From assembly GCF_016909125.1 (NCBI RefSeq), contig NZ_JAFBFD010000011.1, positions 1-64,000 on the forward strand: 64,000 nucleotides of DNA, in the 5' to 3' direction. Position 1 is the stretch's first letter, and each line of letters opens with the position of its first letter. This document shows, in pieces, positions 35,216 to 44,453 of this stretch. The stretch comes from Enterococcus lemanii (GTDB taxonomy: Bacteria; Bacillota; Bacilli; Lactobacillales; Enterococcaceae). Below the pieces are notes generated by a model. That model did not search any database, was not told where the DNA came from, and worked only from the letters and a program-made list of their open reading frames with translations. The position numbers were made by a program, and so were the translations under genes.

Positions 35216-36091
35216 ATGAAAATCAGAATACCGGCAACGAGTGCAAATCTAGGTCCAGGCTTTGATTCATGTGGCATTGCTTTATCTCTTTATCTCTTTA
35301 TTGAAGTTTTAGAACCATCCGATCAATGGGAGATTATCCATGACTTGGGTAACGATATTCCAAGTGATGCAACGAATTTAATGATTACGACGGCATTAGC
35401 ACTGGCTCCAGACTTGGCTCCTCATAAAATAAAGATGGAATCAGATGTTCCTTTAGCTCGCGGGCTAGGTAGTAGTTCATCGGTCATTGTAGCTGGAATT
35501 GAACTGGCTAATCGCTTAGGCAATTTAAATTTATCACAAAAAGAAAAAATTGAAATTGCAACGAAAATCGAAGGCCATCCAGATAACGTTGCTCCAGCAA
35601 TTTGTGGAGATTTTGTAGTAGCTTGTTATTTTTCAGAAAAGAAAACAGATAAAGTAAGCTATGTGAAACACTATTTTCCAGAATGTGATATCATCGCTTT
35701 CATTCCAAATACAGAGTTATTAACAACTGAAAGCCGCGAAGTCTTGCCTCAATCTTTCACATATTCTCAAGCTGTTGAAGCGAGTGCCATTGCAAATGTA
35801 ATGATTGCTGCTGTAATTAATGGGAACTTACCTTTAGCGGGAAAAATGATGGAAGAAGATCGTTGGCATGAACGCTACCGCCAAAAATTCATTCCTCATT
35901 TAGCTTCCATTCGCCAATTAGGTAAAGATGAAGGAGCTTATGGTTGTTTCCTAAGTGGAGCCGGTCCAACGGTTTTAATTCTATCGCCAGAAGATAAAAC
36001 GACGCGCTTAATGAAAACATTGCAAGCATTAGATAAGAATGCAACCATTGAACGATTGTCAATTGATCGAGAAGGTGTCCAAGCTTTTTAG
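35216..36091 (+). CDS. thrB: Homoserine kinase
   Basis: ThrB phosphorylates homoserine for threonine synthesis. The 291-residue GHMP kinase has PATSANLGPGFD (about 5-16), the ATP-binding PLARGLGSSSS (about 80-90) and the C-terminal GAYGCFLSGAGPT (about 239-251). It is coupled to hom. Threonine synthase (thrC), often in the same operon, is absent; a terminator follows directly. Confidence 0.96.
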   Translation: MKIRIPATSANLGPGFDSCGIALSLYLFIEVLEPSDQWEIIHDLGNDIPSDATNLMITTALALAPDLAPHKIKMESDVPLARGLGSSSSVIVAGIELANRLGNLNLSQKEKIEIATKIEGHPDNVAPAICGDFVVACYFSEKKTDKVSYVKHYFPECDIIAFIPNTELLTTESREVLPQSFTYSQAVEASAIANVMIAAVINGNLPLAGKMMEEDRWHERYRQKFIPHLASIRQLGKDEGAYGCFLSGAGPTVLILSPEDKTTRLMKTLQALDKNATIERLSIDREGVQAF

Positions 36092-36107
36092 GGGGCTATA
36101 AAAAATA

Positions 36108-36156
36108 AAAAATTGCTTTCATTTTTCTTTAAGAAAATTATGAAAGCAATTTTTTT
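36108..36156. terminator. Bidirectional terminator between thrB and the PPDK regulator
   Basis: AAAAATTGCTTTCAT (36108-36122) pairs perfectly with ATGAAAGCAATTTTT (36140-36154), and both strands have T-runs. Confidence 0.9.
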
Positions 36157-36170
36157 ATTTGATTAAACAA

Positions 36171-37028
36171 CTAGTCCGCGTTATCCTCGGTAATATAATA
36201 ACTATGGTCTTCCAAGTTTAAAGCATTTAAAATCATTGATGCAGTTTCTTCAATGGATAAGCTAGCGACATTAATGACTACACAACCTAATTTTTCATAT
36301 AAATCATGAGCAAAAGCCAGTTCAGATTTAATTTTTTCAATATCGGAATAAGCGGTATCAGGATTTAACCCATAAGCAATCATCCGTTCTTTACGAATAC
36401 CATTTAAGACTTCAGGGTCATTGGTTAAGCCAACGATTTTTTTAGGATCGATTTCCCAAAGTTGCTTTGGAATATGTGCTTGTGGGACTAAGGGAAGGTT
36501 GGCTACTTTTAAATTTTTGTTTGCTAAAAATAGACTAAGTGGCGTTTTTGAAGTTCTAGAAACCCCAAGTAAGACAACATCGGCCTCTAAAAAACCACGT
36601 GGGTCTTTGCCATCATCGTATTTTACAGCAAATTCCATTGCTTTAATTCGTTTAAAATAATTTTTATTTAAGTGATGTAGAGCACCTGGTTCGCGCGTTG
36701 GCGTTACACCAGATCTTCGTTGTACTTCAAGAACAGGCGGAGTGAGTACGTCGAAATGGTAAAGTTCACTTGCTTCACAAAAATCGTGTGCTAGTTTCAC
36801 TAAATCTTCATTAATTAAGGTGTGCAAGATAATGGCATCGTGTTTTTTTGCATCAACCAAAGATTTAATTAGGGCCTCTTTTGTTGTGATGAATGTGCGA
36901 CGGAATATTTCAAAATCAACGGTTGGATATTGAGCCATAGTGGCTTGGGCTAGCTTTGAAGCAGTTTCACCTGCAGAGTCGGAAATAATAAAAAAAATAA
37001 CAGTTTTATTCTGGTTATCTTCACTCAT
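36171..37028 (-). CDS. Pyruvate, phosphate dikinase regulatory protein (DUF299)
   Basis: Proteins of this family carry out ADP-dependent inactivation by phosphorylation and Pi-dependent reactivation of pyruvate phosphate dikinase or PEP synthase. The 285-residue protein shows the start motif FFIISDSAGETASKLAQA (about 11-28) and the P-loop GVSRTSKTP (about 153-161). No ppdK gene is in the window. It is divergent from the Fur-family gene, which is its usual neighbour in Firmicutes (YqfL/YqfV order in Bacillus). AGGGATTT precedes the ATG. Confidence 0.92.
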   Translation of the reverse strand: MSEDNQNKTVIFFIISDSAGETASKLAQATMAQYPTVDFEIFRRTFITTKEALIKSLVDAKKHDAIILHTLINEDLVKLAHDFCEASELYHFDVLTPPVLEVQRRSGVTPTREPGALHHLNKNYFKRIKAMEFAVKYDDGKDPRGFLEADVVLLGVSRTSKTPLSLFLANKNLKVANLPLVPQAHIPKQLWEIDPKKIVGLTNDPEVLNGIRKERMIAYGLNPDTAYSDIEKIKSELAFAHDLYEKLGCVVINVASLSIEETASMILNALNLEDHSYYITEDNAD

Positions 37029-37119
37029 AAAAATCCCTCACTTGTAATTTAGTCATAGATATTATACCATAAAACGGATTGATTCATTCGATGATTTCGT
37101 TGAGTTAGGAGAAAGATAG

Positions 37120-37584
37120 ATGAAGAATGAAATAGCCATTACTAGAGCATTAGAAATGTTAAAAAAAAGCGGAAAAAAACAAACAAAGAATCGAGAAGAA
37201 ATGATTCGTTATCTTGCGCTAGAAAATCGTTACCTTTCAGCAAAAGAAGTATACTCATTTTTAGTTCAAGACAATCCAGGTGTAAGTTTTGATACCATTT
37301 ATCGAAACTTAAAAGATTTTTCTGAAATAGGCATTTTAGAAGAAACAGAGCTGAATGCTGAAAAGAATTTTCGTTTCCATTGTGTTATTCCGGGGTCTGA
37401 TCATCATCATCACCATTTTATTTGTACAACTTGCGGAGCGACAAAAGAACTAAATCTTTGCCCGATGGATTATTTTCAAAATCAGTTGCCGAATTGTTTG
37501 ATTGAAAGTCATCGATTTGAGATATTCGGTCAATGCGAAACCTGTTTAGCAAAGAAAACCGAAGATTCGGTTGAAAAAAGATAA
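37120..37584 (+). CDS. Fur-family metal-responsive repressor, Zur-like
   Basis: The 154-residue protein has the winged-helix DNA-binding domain (GVSFDTIYRNLKDFSEIGIL, about 54-73), the His-rich metal site HHHHHF and two structural zinc CxxC pairs (CTTC and CETC). Overall wording, including SFDTIYRNL, HHHHHFIC, CPMD and FEIFGQC, is closest to Bacillus Zur as I recall it, and the neighbour matches. Enterococcal orthologues have also been called Fur, so I leave the symbol empty. It probably controls zinc (or iron) uptake genes located elsewhere. Confidence 0.88.
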   Translation: MKNEIAITRALEMLKKSGKKQTKNREEMIRYLALENRYLSAKEVYSFLVQDNPGVSFDTIYRNLKDFSEIGILEETELNAEKNFRFHCVIPGSDHHHHHFICTTCGATKELNLCPMDYFQNQLPNCLIESHRFEIFGQCETCLAKKTEDSVEKR

Positions 37585-37602
37585 AGTTTTTTGTAGAACA
37601 GC

Positions 37603-37631
37603 TTGACACTAATTCAAGGCTCCGATATAAT
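37603..37631 (+). promoter_or_regulatory. Consensus sigma-A promoter for rpsU
   Basis: TTGACA (37603-37608), a 17-bp spacer and TATAAT (37626-37631) form a perfect consensus promoter, which fits a highly expressed ribosomal gene. A leader of about 75 nt separates it from rpsU. Confidence 0.9.
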
Positions 37632-37712
37632 TTTCAAAGGACAGTGTTGTAAGTTAATGAGTTATTAATTTACATAAACGGTTACTTTTTAAGCTCGGAG
37701 GGAGGGATTAAC

Positions 37713-37889
37713 ATGTCAAAAACAGTCGTTCGCAAAAACGAGTCTCTTGATGATGCTCTTCGTCGCTTCAAACGTTCCGTTTCAAAAGCAGGTACATTAC
37801 AAGAATCACGTAAACGTGAGTTTTATGAAAAACCAAGCGTGAAACGCAAGAAAAAATCTGAAGCAGCTAGAAAACGTAAAAAATTCTAA
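37713..37889 (+). CDS. rpsU: 30S ribosomal protein S21
   Basis: This 58-residue basic protein starts [20 protein letters not shown] and ends in a Lys/Arg-rich tail ([15 protein letters not shown]). S21 binds the 30S platform near the anti-Shine-Dalgarno end of 16S rRNA. The start has a strong GGAGGGAGGG site, and a perfect promoter precedes it. yqeY follows after 31 nt, the standard rpsU-yqeY arrangement of Firmicutes. Confidence 0.97.
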   Translation: MSKTVVRKNESLDDALRRFKRSVSKAGTLQESRKREFYEKPSVKRKKKSEAARKRKKF

Positions 37890-37920
37890 TTTCTAGAGCG
37901 CAAGAATTGGAGTTGGTAGT

Positions 37921-38370
37921 GTGACACTACTCAGCACATTGAACGATGATATGAAGCAAGCGATGAAGGCAAAAGAGAAAGACGTTTTGCAGGTGATTCG
38001 TATGATAAAAGCATCGTTGCAAAATGAGCAAATTAAACTTGGTCGCGAATTAACTGAAGAAGAAGATTTAACCATCTTAGCACGTGAAATGAAACAACGT
38101 CGTGATTCTTTAGCCGAATTTGAAAAAGCGCATCGAGACGATTTGGTCGAAAAAGTAAAAATTGAAATTGCAATTGTTGAACGATACCTTCCAGCGCAGT
38201 TAACGGAAGATGAAATTCGTCAAATTGTTTTGCAAGCAATTGAACAGACAAATGCAACTTCTAGCCAATCCTTTGGTCCAGTAATGGGGCTTGTTATGCC
38301 AAAGGTTAAAGGAAAAGCAGATGGCGCACTTGTTAATGCAGTTGTCAAAGAACTATTAAACAATTTGTAA
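37921..38370 (+). CDS. GatB/YqeY-domain protein
   Basis: This 149-residue helical protein of the YqeY family resembles the tRNA-binding tail of GatB (amidotransferase subunit). Motifs: LNDDMKQAMKAKEKDVLQVIRMIK near the start region and the GPVMGLVMPKVKGKADG loop (about 119-135). Its own role is unknown; a link to tRNA or translation is inferred. Start is GTG 37921 with GGAG upstream; co-transcribed with rpsU. Confidence 0.92.
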   Translation: MTLLSTLNDDMKQAMKAKEKDVLQVIRMIKASLQNEQIKLGRELTEEEDLTILAREMKQRRDSLAEFEKAHRDDLVEKVKIEIAIVERYLPAQLTEDEIRQIVLQAIEQTNATSSQSFGPVMGLVMPKVKGKADGALVNAVVKELLNNL

Positions 38371-38381
38371 TGAAGTTATTC

Positions 38382-38413
38382 AGTCGTAAGGGTTAATCCC
38401 TTACGACTTTTTT
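38382..38413 (+). terminator. Terminator of the rpsU-yqeY transcript
   Basis: AGTCGTAAGGG (38382-38392) pairs perfectly with CCCTTACGACT (38398-38408), followed by T residues. Confidence 0.95.
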
Positions 38414-38572
38414 AATTTATTATCAACCTGTTGGTGAATAAATTGAAAATTATTGGATTAAAAAAGCGGCTCGTATTTCTTGGGTAGAGCTAAAAAAGAA
38501 AGATACTAAAAAATTCCTTAATAAATTTCGCTAGCTTTTTAAACACAAGCAATTCTTCTTTTTGACAGAATA

Positions 38573-38581
38573 TGTTATCAT
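38573..38581 (+). promoter_or_regulatory. Candidate extended -10 promoter for the phoH-recO cluster
   Basis: TG-T-TATCAT (38573-38581) lies 34 nt before the phoH start. A TTGACA at 38562-38567 is too close to serve as its -35. The remaining space from 38414 shows nothing clear. Confidence 0.4.
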
Positions 38582-38615
38582 TAAGAGGAAATTGAATAAA
38601 GGAGCGTAATCACTT

Positions 38616-39587
38616 TTGACAGAAGAATTAAAAACGATTGAAATCAAACTCCAAGAGCAAGATGATACTCATTTACTTTTTGGGACGCATGATAAGCATA
38701 TCAAGATTATAGAAGAAACAACGCAAACAATTATTCGAACCCGTGGTGAAGTGATTCAAATACAAGGCACAAAGGAAGCCATTGAAGGCGCGGCACAAGT
38801 AATAAGAAAATTGCAAGAGTTAATTCGTCGCGGCATTCAAATCAGTTCACCAGACGTGATTACGGCACTAAAGATGCTCCGTAGTGACTCGTTAGATGAA
38901 TTTGTAGAAATGTATGAAGAAGAAATCATAAAAGATCGGCATGGCAAACCAATTCGTGCGAAAAATGTCAATCAAAAAAAGTACATTGCTGAAGTAAAAA
39001 AACATGATGTTGTATTTGGGATTGGTCCTGCTGGAACAGGAAAAACCTTTCTAGCCGTAGTCCTAGCCATCCAAGCTTTAAAAAAAGGCGAAGTTCAAAA
39101 AATTATTTTGACGCGTCCTGCAGTCGAAGCGGGTGAAAATTTAGGATTTTTACCAGGTGACTTAAAAGAAAAAGTTGATCCGTATTTAAGACCGGTTTAT
39201 GACGCATTGTACCAAGTTTTTGGGGTCGAGCACACAAACCGTTTAATGGAGCGAGGCGTCATCGAAATTGCTCCTCTAGCATACATGCGTGGTCGAACGT
39301 TAGAAGATGCCTTTGTTATCCTAGATGAAGCACAAAATACAACGGTAGCACAAATGAAGATGTTTTTAACGCGTTTAGGTTTTAATTCAAAAATGATTAT
39401 CAATGGCGATGTTAGTCAAATTGATTTGCCCAAACATAAAGGTGTTCAAAGCGGGCTAATCCACGCTCAACAAACATTAGCTAATATTAAGCAAATTTCG
39501 TTTGTTACTTTTAATGCAAACGATGTTGTTCGTCACCCAGTTGTCGCTCAAATCATTCAAGCTTATGATCAAGCGGAAAAAAATTAA
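38616..39587 (+). CDS. phoH: PhoH-family ATPase
   Basis: This 323-residue PhoH-like (PhoL/YbeZ) P-loop ATPase has an N-terminal KH-like region and Walker A GPAGTGKT (about 137-144), Walker B VILDEAQN (about 238-245). It is proposed to act in RNA metabolism with YbeY, encoded two genes downstream. TTG 38616 is the start, with AAAGGAG 11 nt upstream, longer than usual. It begins the phoH-pgpH-ybeY-dgkA-era-recO cluster common to Firmicutes. Confidence 0.93.
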   Translation: MTEELKTIEIKLQEQDDTHLLFGTHDKHIKIIEETTQTIIRTRGEVIQIQGTKEAIEGAAQVIRKLQELIRRGIQISSPDVITALKMLRSDSLDEFVEMYEEEIIKDRHGKPIRAKNVNQKKYIAEVKKHDVVFGIGPAGTGKTFLAVVLAIQALKKGEVQKIILTRPAVEAGENLGFLPGDLKEKVDPYLRPVYDALYQVFGVEHTNRLMERGVIEIAPLAYMRGRTLEDAFVILDEAQNTTVAQMKMFLTRLGFNSKMIINGDVSQIDLPKHKGVQSGLIHAQQTLANIKQISFVTFNANDVVRHPVVAQIIQAYDQAEKN

Positions 39588-39616
39588 GGAAACAAAAGAA
39601 AGTAGGAGGGGATTGA

Positions 39617-41827
39617 GTGGTTATCCAACCTTTAGCTAAAATTAACCAGAAATTGGGTAAGTTTTTCATAGCAGGGATTTTGATGGCTTTTTTTATCTTT
39701 TCTTCCTTGCTTCTATTTTCAAACGTCCAACAAAGAACGATTGATTATAAGGAAGGGCAAGTTGCTGAACAAAGCATTCGAGCAAATAAAACAATCGAAA
39801 ATACGACAGCAACAGAACAAAAAAGAAAACTAGCTGCTGAAGCCGTTTCTCCAGAATATACTTTTCAAGAAGATTTAGCAAAAAAACAAGAACAGTTAAT
39901 TTCTAATTTGTTTTCTTATATTAGAGAAGTAAGAAAAGAAGCCAGTAAAGAAAATGAAGAACGAGCGAAAACAACGAAAGAAGGCAACAATCCAGAATTA
40001 GTCTCAATTGATGAACAGATTGCTTCGCTTAAGAAAAAGTTAGAAAATGTTGACACAGATGATTTATCTTTTTATCAAAAAATTCCTAATATGTTTTACC
40101 AAATTGTTTTTTCGCTTTCTGATACGGAATTACAACAAGTTGAAACGGAATCTTTACGGTTAGTTAAAGAGCAAATGAATAATCAAATTCGCTCATCTGG
40201 GGTAAACGAAGCTCGCCAAAATGCGTATAGTGAAGCAGAACTGTTAGGCTTAACAAACAATCAAACCCAAGCCATTCGCTATGTATTAAATCAAGGGATT
40301 ATTGCAAACTCATACTTAAATGAAAAACGAACAGAAGAACTAAGAAAACAAGCCAAAGAAGCGGTTCAACCGGTGATGATTTTTCAAGGAGAAGTAATCG
40401 TTCGTGAAGGTTCGCAAATTGATACTACGATGATTGATAAGTTGAACTTATTAGGTATGACGAGTCAAAATACAAGTATTTTTCCATTAGTAGCAATGAT
40501 TTTAGCCAACATTCTTCAAATTAGCGTGTTGTTGTATCACTTAAAGCAATTAAAAAATACGCAAGACCGCGTAATTTCGATTGTTTTTTATACCGCGATG
40601 ATGGTTTTGAGTCTTTCTTTAATGAAGTTTCTTCAACTTTTTCAAACAAATGCCTTACAATATGTTCCATTATTATTCCCAGCAGCTTTTGTTCCATTAG
40701 TTTTGACCGTTTTTATGAATCGAAGAACAGGACTTTTGTCTGCTTTATTTCAAGTTGTGATGGCTATTTTCGTCTTTTATGATTCCATTGGAACAAGTGC
40801 TTTAACCATTGTTTTAATTTCTTATTTATTTTCTGGGTTAATGGGAACAATGGTCAAACGCAAACGCATCGCCGAACAAGGTGGTTCAGCGGTTGTTTGG
40901 GTTGTTTTATTTCCAATGTTTATGAACTTAAGTTTAATTATTTATCAAGGATTGAATTTTTCAAGTAATCAAACGTGGTTAAATCTGATTGTTAGCGTGG
41001 CAGGTAGTATCTTGTCTTTAACGTTAACGACAGCATTACATCCGTATATTGATTTACTTTTGACGGATGACTCAATGATTGTTTTAAATGAATTAAGTAA
41101 TCCGAATCATCCATTATTAAAAAAATTATTAGAAGAAGCGCCAGGAACGTACAATCATAGTATGATGGTTGCTAACTTAAGTGCCAATGCCGTCGCAGAA
41201 ATTAATGGGGCGTCATTAATTACACGAGTCGCTTGTTATTACCATGATATTGGTAAATTAAAGCACGCCAACTTTTTTGTGGAGAACTTACCTCAAGGTG
41301 CAGAAAATCCACATAATTTTCTACTTCCAAATGATAGTAAACAAATTATTTTTGGTCATGTTTTAGATGGGGCGAAAATCTTAGAAGAAAACAAGATGCC
41401 TCAAATGGTTGTTGATATTTGTCGACAACACCATGGAACGACTTTGATGAAATATTTTTACGTAAAAGCTAAAGAAAGAAACCCAAATGTTTCAGAAGAA
41501 GAATTCCGCTACCCAGGGCCGATTCCACAAACAAAAGAAGCGGCCGTTGTCAGTATTGCAGATAGTTGTGAAGCAGCTGTTCGAGCAATGGATCACCCGA
41601 CAAATGAAAAAATTGAAACATTTGTAGCCAATTTAATCAAAGATCGTTTATTAGACGGGCAGTTAGATGATTCGGGATTGACGATGAAAGAAATTAAAAT
41701 TATCCAAAAATCTTTAGTTAATGGGCTTTGTAGTACGTTTCATTCAAGAATTAAGTACCCAAAAATGAAATCAGAAGCCGAAAAAATGAAAGAAGAACAG
41801 GAGAGAGCGAGTCATCATGGAGATTAA
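39617..41827 (+). CDS. pgpH: 7TM-HD cyclic-di-AMP phosphodiesterase PgpH
   Basis: PgpH hydrolyses the second messenger c-di-AMP to pApA. The 736-residue protein has an N-terminal membrane helix (about 17-36), an extracellular 7TMR-HDED domain of about 230 residues, seven membrane segments (about 290-480) and a cytoplasmic HD domain with HSMMVANLSA and YYHDIGK (HD about 540-541) and QHHG. GTG start behind GGAGGGG. ybeY overlaps its end by 11 nt. Confidence 0.93.
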   Translation: MVIQPLAKINQKLGKFFIAGILMAFFIFSSLLLFSNVQQRTIDYKEGQVAEQSIRANKTIENTTATEQKRKLAAEAVSPEYTFQEDLAKKQEQLISNLFSYIREVRKEASKENEERAKTTKEGNNPELVSIDEQIASLKKKLENVDTDDLSFYQKIPNMFYQIVFSLSDTELQQVETESLRLVKEQMNNQIRSSGVNEARQNAYSEAELLGLTNNQTQAIRYVLNQGIIANSYLNEKRTEELRKQAKEAVQPVMIFQGEVIVREGSQIDTTMIDKLNLLGMTSQNTSIFPLVAMILANILQISVLLYHLKQLKNTQDRVISIVFYTAMMVLSLSLMKFLQLFQTNALQYVPLLFPAAFVPLVLTVFMNRRTGLLSALFQVVMAIFVFYDSIGTSALTIVLISYLFSGLMGTMVKRKRIAEQGGSAVVWVVLFPMFMNLSLIIYQGLNFSSNQTWLNLIVSVAGSILSLTLTTALHPYIDLLLTDDSMIVLNELSNPNHPLLKKLLEEAPGTYNHSMMVANLSANAVAEINGASLITRVACYYHDIGKLKHANFFVENLPQGAENPHNFLLPNDSKQIIFGHVLDGAKILEENKMPQMVVDICRQHHGTTLMKYFYVKAKERNPNVSEEEFRYPGPIPQTKEAAVVSIADSCEAAVRAMDHPTNEKIETFVANLIKDRLLDGQLDDSGLTMKEIKIIQKSLVNGLCSTFHSRIKYPKMKSEAEKMKEEQERASHHGD

Positions 41828-42290
41828 TTTTTTTGACGAAACCAATGAAGTTTCAACAAAAGACCAAGAAAAAATTGAATCACTTCTTCAATTTGCTGCG
41901 AATTATTTAAAGTTGTCAGATGATGCTGAAATGTCCGTAACGTTTATGGATAATGTAGCCATTCAAGTGATTAATCGCCAATACCGAGACAAAGATATGC
42001 CGACAGACGTCATTAGTTTTGCCTTTGAAGAAGAATCAGAAGAAGAACAACCGATTATTTTTTCGGAAGATTTTGAAATGCCTAAAATCTTAGGTGACTT
42101 GATGATTTCAGTTGAACGAGCGAAAGAACAAGCCGATGATTATGGACACAGTTATGAAAGAGAATTAGGGTTTCTAGCTTTACATGGTTTTTTACACTTG
42201 AACGGTTACGATCATCTGACTGAAAGTGATGAAAAAATAATGTTTGGACTACAAAAGGAAATACTGGATGCTTATGGACTACAAAGATAG
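41817..42290 (+). CDS. ybeY: Endoribonuclease YbeY
   Basis: YbeY is a metal-dependent single-strand RNase used in 16S rRNA 3'-end maturation and ribosome quality control. The 157-residue protein carries the zinc-binding HGFLHLNGYDH (H-x3-H-x5-H, about 127-137). GAGAGAG inside pgpH serves as ribosome site. Its C-terminal codons overlap the start of dgkA. Confidence 0.96.
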   Translation: MEINFFDETNEVSTKDQEKIESLLQFAANYLKLSDDAEMSVTFMDNVAIQVINRQYRDKDMPTDVISFAFEEESEEEQPIIFSEDFEMPKILGDLMISVERAKEQADDYGHSYERELGFLALHGFLHLNGYDHLTESDEKIMFGLQKEILDAYGLQR

Positions 42291-42672
42291 AAAAGAAGAT
42301 ATTGGAAAAAATAAATATTTTTCTCAGTCCATCGAGTTTGCTCTAACAGGGATTCGGACGGTTTTCCAAGATGAACGTAACATGCGTAGCCACTTAATTC
42401 TTGGAATAATCACGATTTTGTTTGGCTTTATCTTTCAGTTGAATAAATGGGAATGGCTTTGGATTTTGCTGTGTGTCTTTTTAGTAATTATTATGGAAAT
42501 TGTCAATACGGCTTTTGAAAATGTGGTGGATATGGTGACTGACTTTCACTTTCATTCAATTGGGAAAAAAATTAAAGACATGGCTGCCGGTGCCGTCTTA
42601 ATTACTGCCTTATTTGCAGTAATTGTCGGTTGTATTATTTTTTTACCTAAAATATATCAATTATTTTTTTAG
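42268..42672 (+). CDS. dgkA: Undecaprenol/diacylglycerol kinase (DgkA family)
   Basis: In Gram-positive bacteria the DgkA-type kinase phosphorylates undecaprenol, recycling the lipid carrier of wall synthesis. The protein has three membrane segments and the signature EIVNTAFENVVDMVTDF. ATG 42268 has AAAGGAA 7 nt upstream and gives 134 residues; ATG 42274 and a TTG at 42244 are weaker alternatives. It overlaps ybeY by 23 nt. Confidence 0.92.
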   Translation: MLMDYKDRKEDIGKNKYFSQSIEFALTGIRTVFQDERNMRSHLILGIITILFGFIFQLNKWEWLWILLCVFLVIIMEIVNTAFENVVDMVTDFHFHSIGKKIKDMAAGAVLITALFAVIVGCIIFLPKIYQLFF

Positions 42673-42687
42673 AAAAGAGGAACATGA

Positions 42688-43587
42688 ATGACTGCTTTTA
42701 AATCAGGTTTTGTCGCCATTGTTGGTCGCCCAAACGTTGGGAAATCAACCTTGTTAAATCGAATTGTTGGCCAAAAAATTGCCATCATGAGTGACAAAGC
42801 ACAAACAACAAGAAATAAAATCCAAGGGGTTTATACAACAGAAAACGAGCAAATTGTTTTTATTGATACTCCAGGAATACATAAACCCAAGCATCGTTTA
42901 GGCGATTTTATGGTAGAGACTGCTTACAGTGCAATGCGTGAAGTAGATGTCATTCTTTTTATGATTAATGCCGATCAAAAAAGAGGAAAAGGCGATGATT
43001 TAATTATTGAACGACTTAAAAAAAGTTCAGTCCCCGTCTATTTAGTCATCAATAAGATCGATAAAATCCATCCAGATGCCTTACTGGAACAAATTGAAGA
43101 TTACGCAGCGCAAATGGATTTTGCTGAAGTAGTCCCAATTTCTGCCACAGAAGGGAATAACTTTGATCGATTAATGGCGACTTTAATTGCTCATTTGCCA
43201 GAAGGACCGCAGTATTTCCCAGAGGATCAAATAACCGATCATCCTGAACGTTTTATTGTTTCTGAATTAATTCGCGAAAAAGTACTCTTTTTCACGCGCG
43301 ATGAAGTCCCTCATTCTGTTGCGGTAACGATTGATTCAATGAAACGCAATGAGAATAATAAAATTCAAATTCAAGCCACCATTATTATTGAAAGAGATAG
43401 CCAAAAAGGAATTATTATAGGTAAAGGCGGAAAGATGCTGAAATTAATTGGGACGAAAGCACGTCTTGATATTGAACACCTATTAGATGAGAAAGTCTTT
43501 TTAGAATTATGGGTGAAAGTTCAAAAAGATTGGCGTGATAAACAAACGCACTTAAAAGATTTTGGTTACCGCGAAGAAGAGTATTAA
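42688..43587 (+). CDS. era: GTPase Era
   Basis: Era is an essential GTPase that binds the 3' end of 16S rRNA during 30S assembly. The 299-residue protein has G1 GRPNVGKS (about 13-20), G3 DTPG (about 60-63), G4 NKID (about 124-127) and a C-terminal KH domain with [12 protein letters not shown]. It is in the usual dgkA-era-recO order. Confidence 0.97.
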   Translation: MTAFKSGFVAIVGRPNVGKSTLLNRIVGQKIAIMSDKAQTTRNKIQGVYTTENEQIVFIDTPGIHKPKHRLGDFMVETAYSAMREVDVILFMINADQKRGKGDDLIIERLKKSSVPVYLVINKIDKIHPDALLEQIEDYAAQMDFAEVVPISATEGNNFDRLMATLIAHLPEGPQYFPEDQITDHPERFIVSELIREKVLFFTRDEVPHSVAVTIDSMKRNENNKIQIQATIIIERDSQKGIIIGKGGKMLKLIGTKARLDIEHLLDEKVFLELWVKVQKDWRDKQTHLKDFGYREEEY

Positions 43588-43623
43588 GTCAATCCAATCC
43601 TCAAATTAAAAAGGAGGATAGAA

Positions 43624-44421
43624 ATGAAAAATTTTGCAGAATCAAAAGGGGTTATCTTGTTTTCTCGAGATTATAAAGAAAAAGATAAACTCGTTAAAAT
43701 TTTTACGGAAACGTCAGGTAAATTAATGTTTTACGTAAAAAGAGCACATCAAAAGAATAATCCTCTTTTTCAAGGAATTTTACCTTATACTCAAGCAACG
43801 TATATTGGAAAATTCAATGAAGAAGGACTCTCTTTTTTAAATGGTGTAAAGGAGATTCACGCATTTAAGCAAATTCGAGCCGATATTTTTGCAGCAGCTT
43901 ATGCAACCTATTTGCTAAATTTAGTTGATGCGGCCATCGAAGATCACATTTATGATCCCAACCTTTATACTTTTTTAGTTCAGGCTCTGACATTGATTGA
44001 TGAGGGAAAAGATGCTGAAATTATTACCAATATTTTTGAAATTCAACTCCTACATCGCTTTGGGGTAGCGTTAAACTGGCAAAGCTGCCAAATTTGCGGG
44101 CAAACACAAGGTAAATTTGCTTTTTCACCAAAATACCATGGCTTGCTTTGTGAAACGCATTTTTCAAATGACAAGCATCGTTATCAAGCCGACCCGGTTA
44201 GCATCCATTTTATCCGTTTGTTTGCCAATGTTTCTTTTGAAAATTTAAACGAGCTAAAATTAAAAGGCGAGACGAAACAGGCAATTCGTCAAGTAATTGA
44301 CCAACTTTATGAGGAGTATGTGGGCATTCACTTAAAGAGCAAAAAATTTATCGATGAGATGAAGCAATGGGAAACGGTTTTAAATCCGAAAACTCTTGAG
44401 AAAAATGTCGAAAAGGATTGA
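43624..44421 (+). CDS. recO: DNA repair protein RecO
   Basis: RecO loads RecA with RecFR and anneals single strands. The 265-residue protein has an N-terminal OB fold (GVILFSRDYKEKDKLVKIFT, about 9-28) and a zinc-finger-like region with CQIC (about 156-159) and a later Cys/His pair. AAGGAGG precedes the start; the glyQS promoter -35 overlaps its stop codon. Confidence 0.95.
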   Translation: MKNFAESKGVILFSRDYKEKDKLVKIFTETSGKLMFYVKRAHQKNNPLFQGILPYTQATYIGKFNEEGLSFLNGVKEIHAFKQIRADIFAAAYATYLLNLVDAAIEDHIYDPNLYTFLVQALTLIDEGKDAEIITNIFEIQLLHRFGVALNWQSCQICGQTQGKFAFSPKYHGLLCETHFSNDKHRYQADPVSIHFIRLFANVSFENLNELKLKGETKQAIRQVIDQLYEEYVGIHLKSKKFIDEMKQWETVLNPKTLEKNVEKD

Positions 44422-44447
44422 CAAAAGCCATTGAAAACCATTAAGAT
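44418..44447 (+). promoter_or_regulatory. glyQS promoter
   Basis: TTGACA (44418-44423) overlaps the recO stop codon; TAAGAT (44442-44447) is the best -10 at 18-bp spacing. Confidence 0.6.
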
Positions 44448-44453
44448 AAATGA

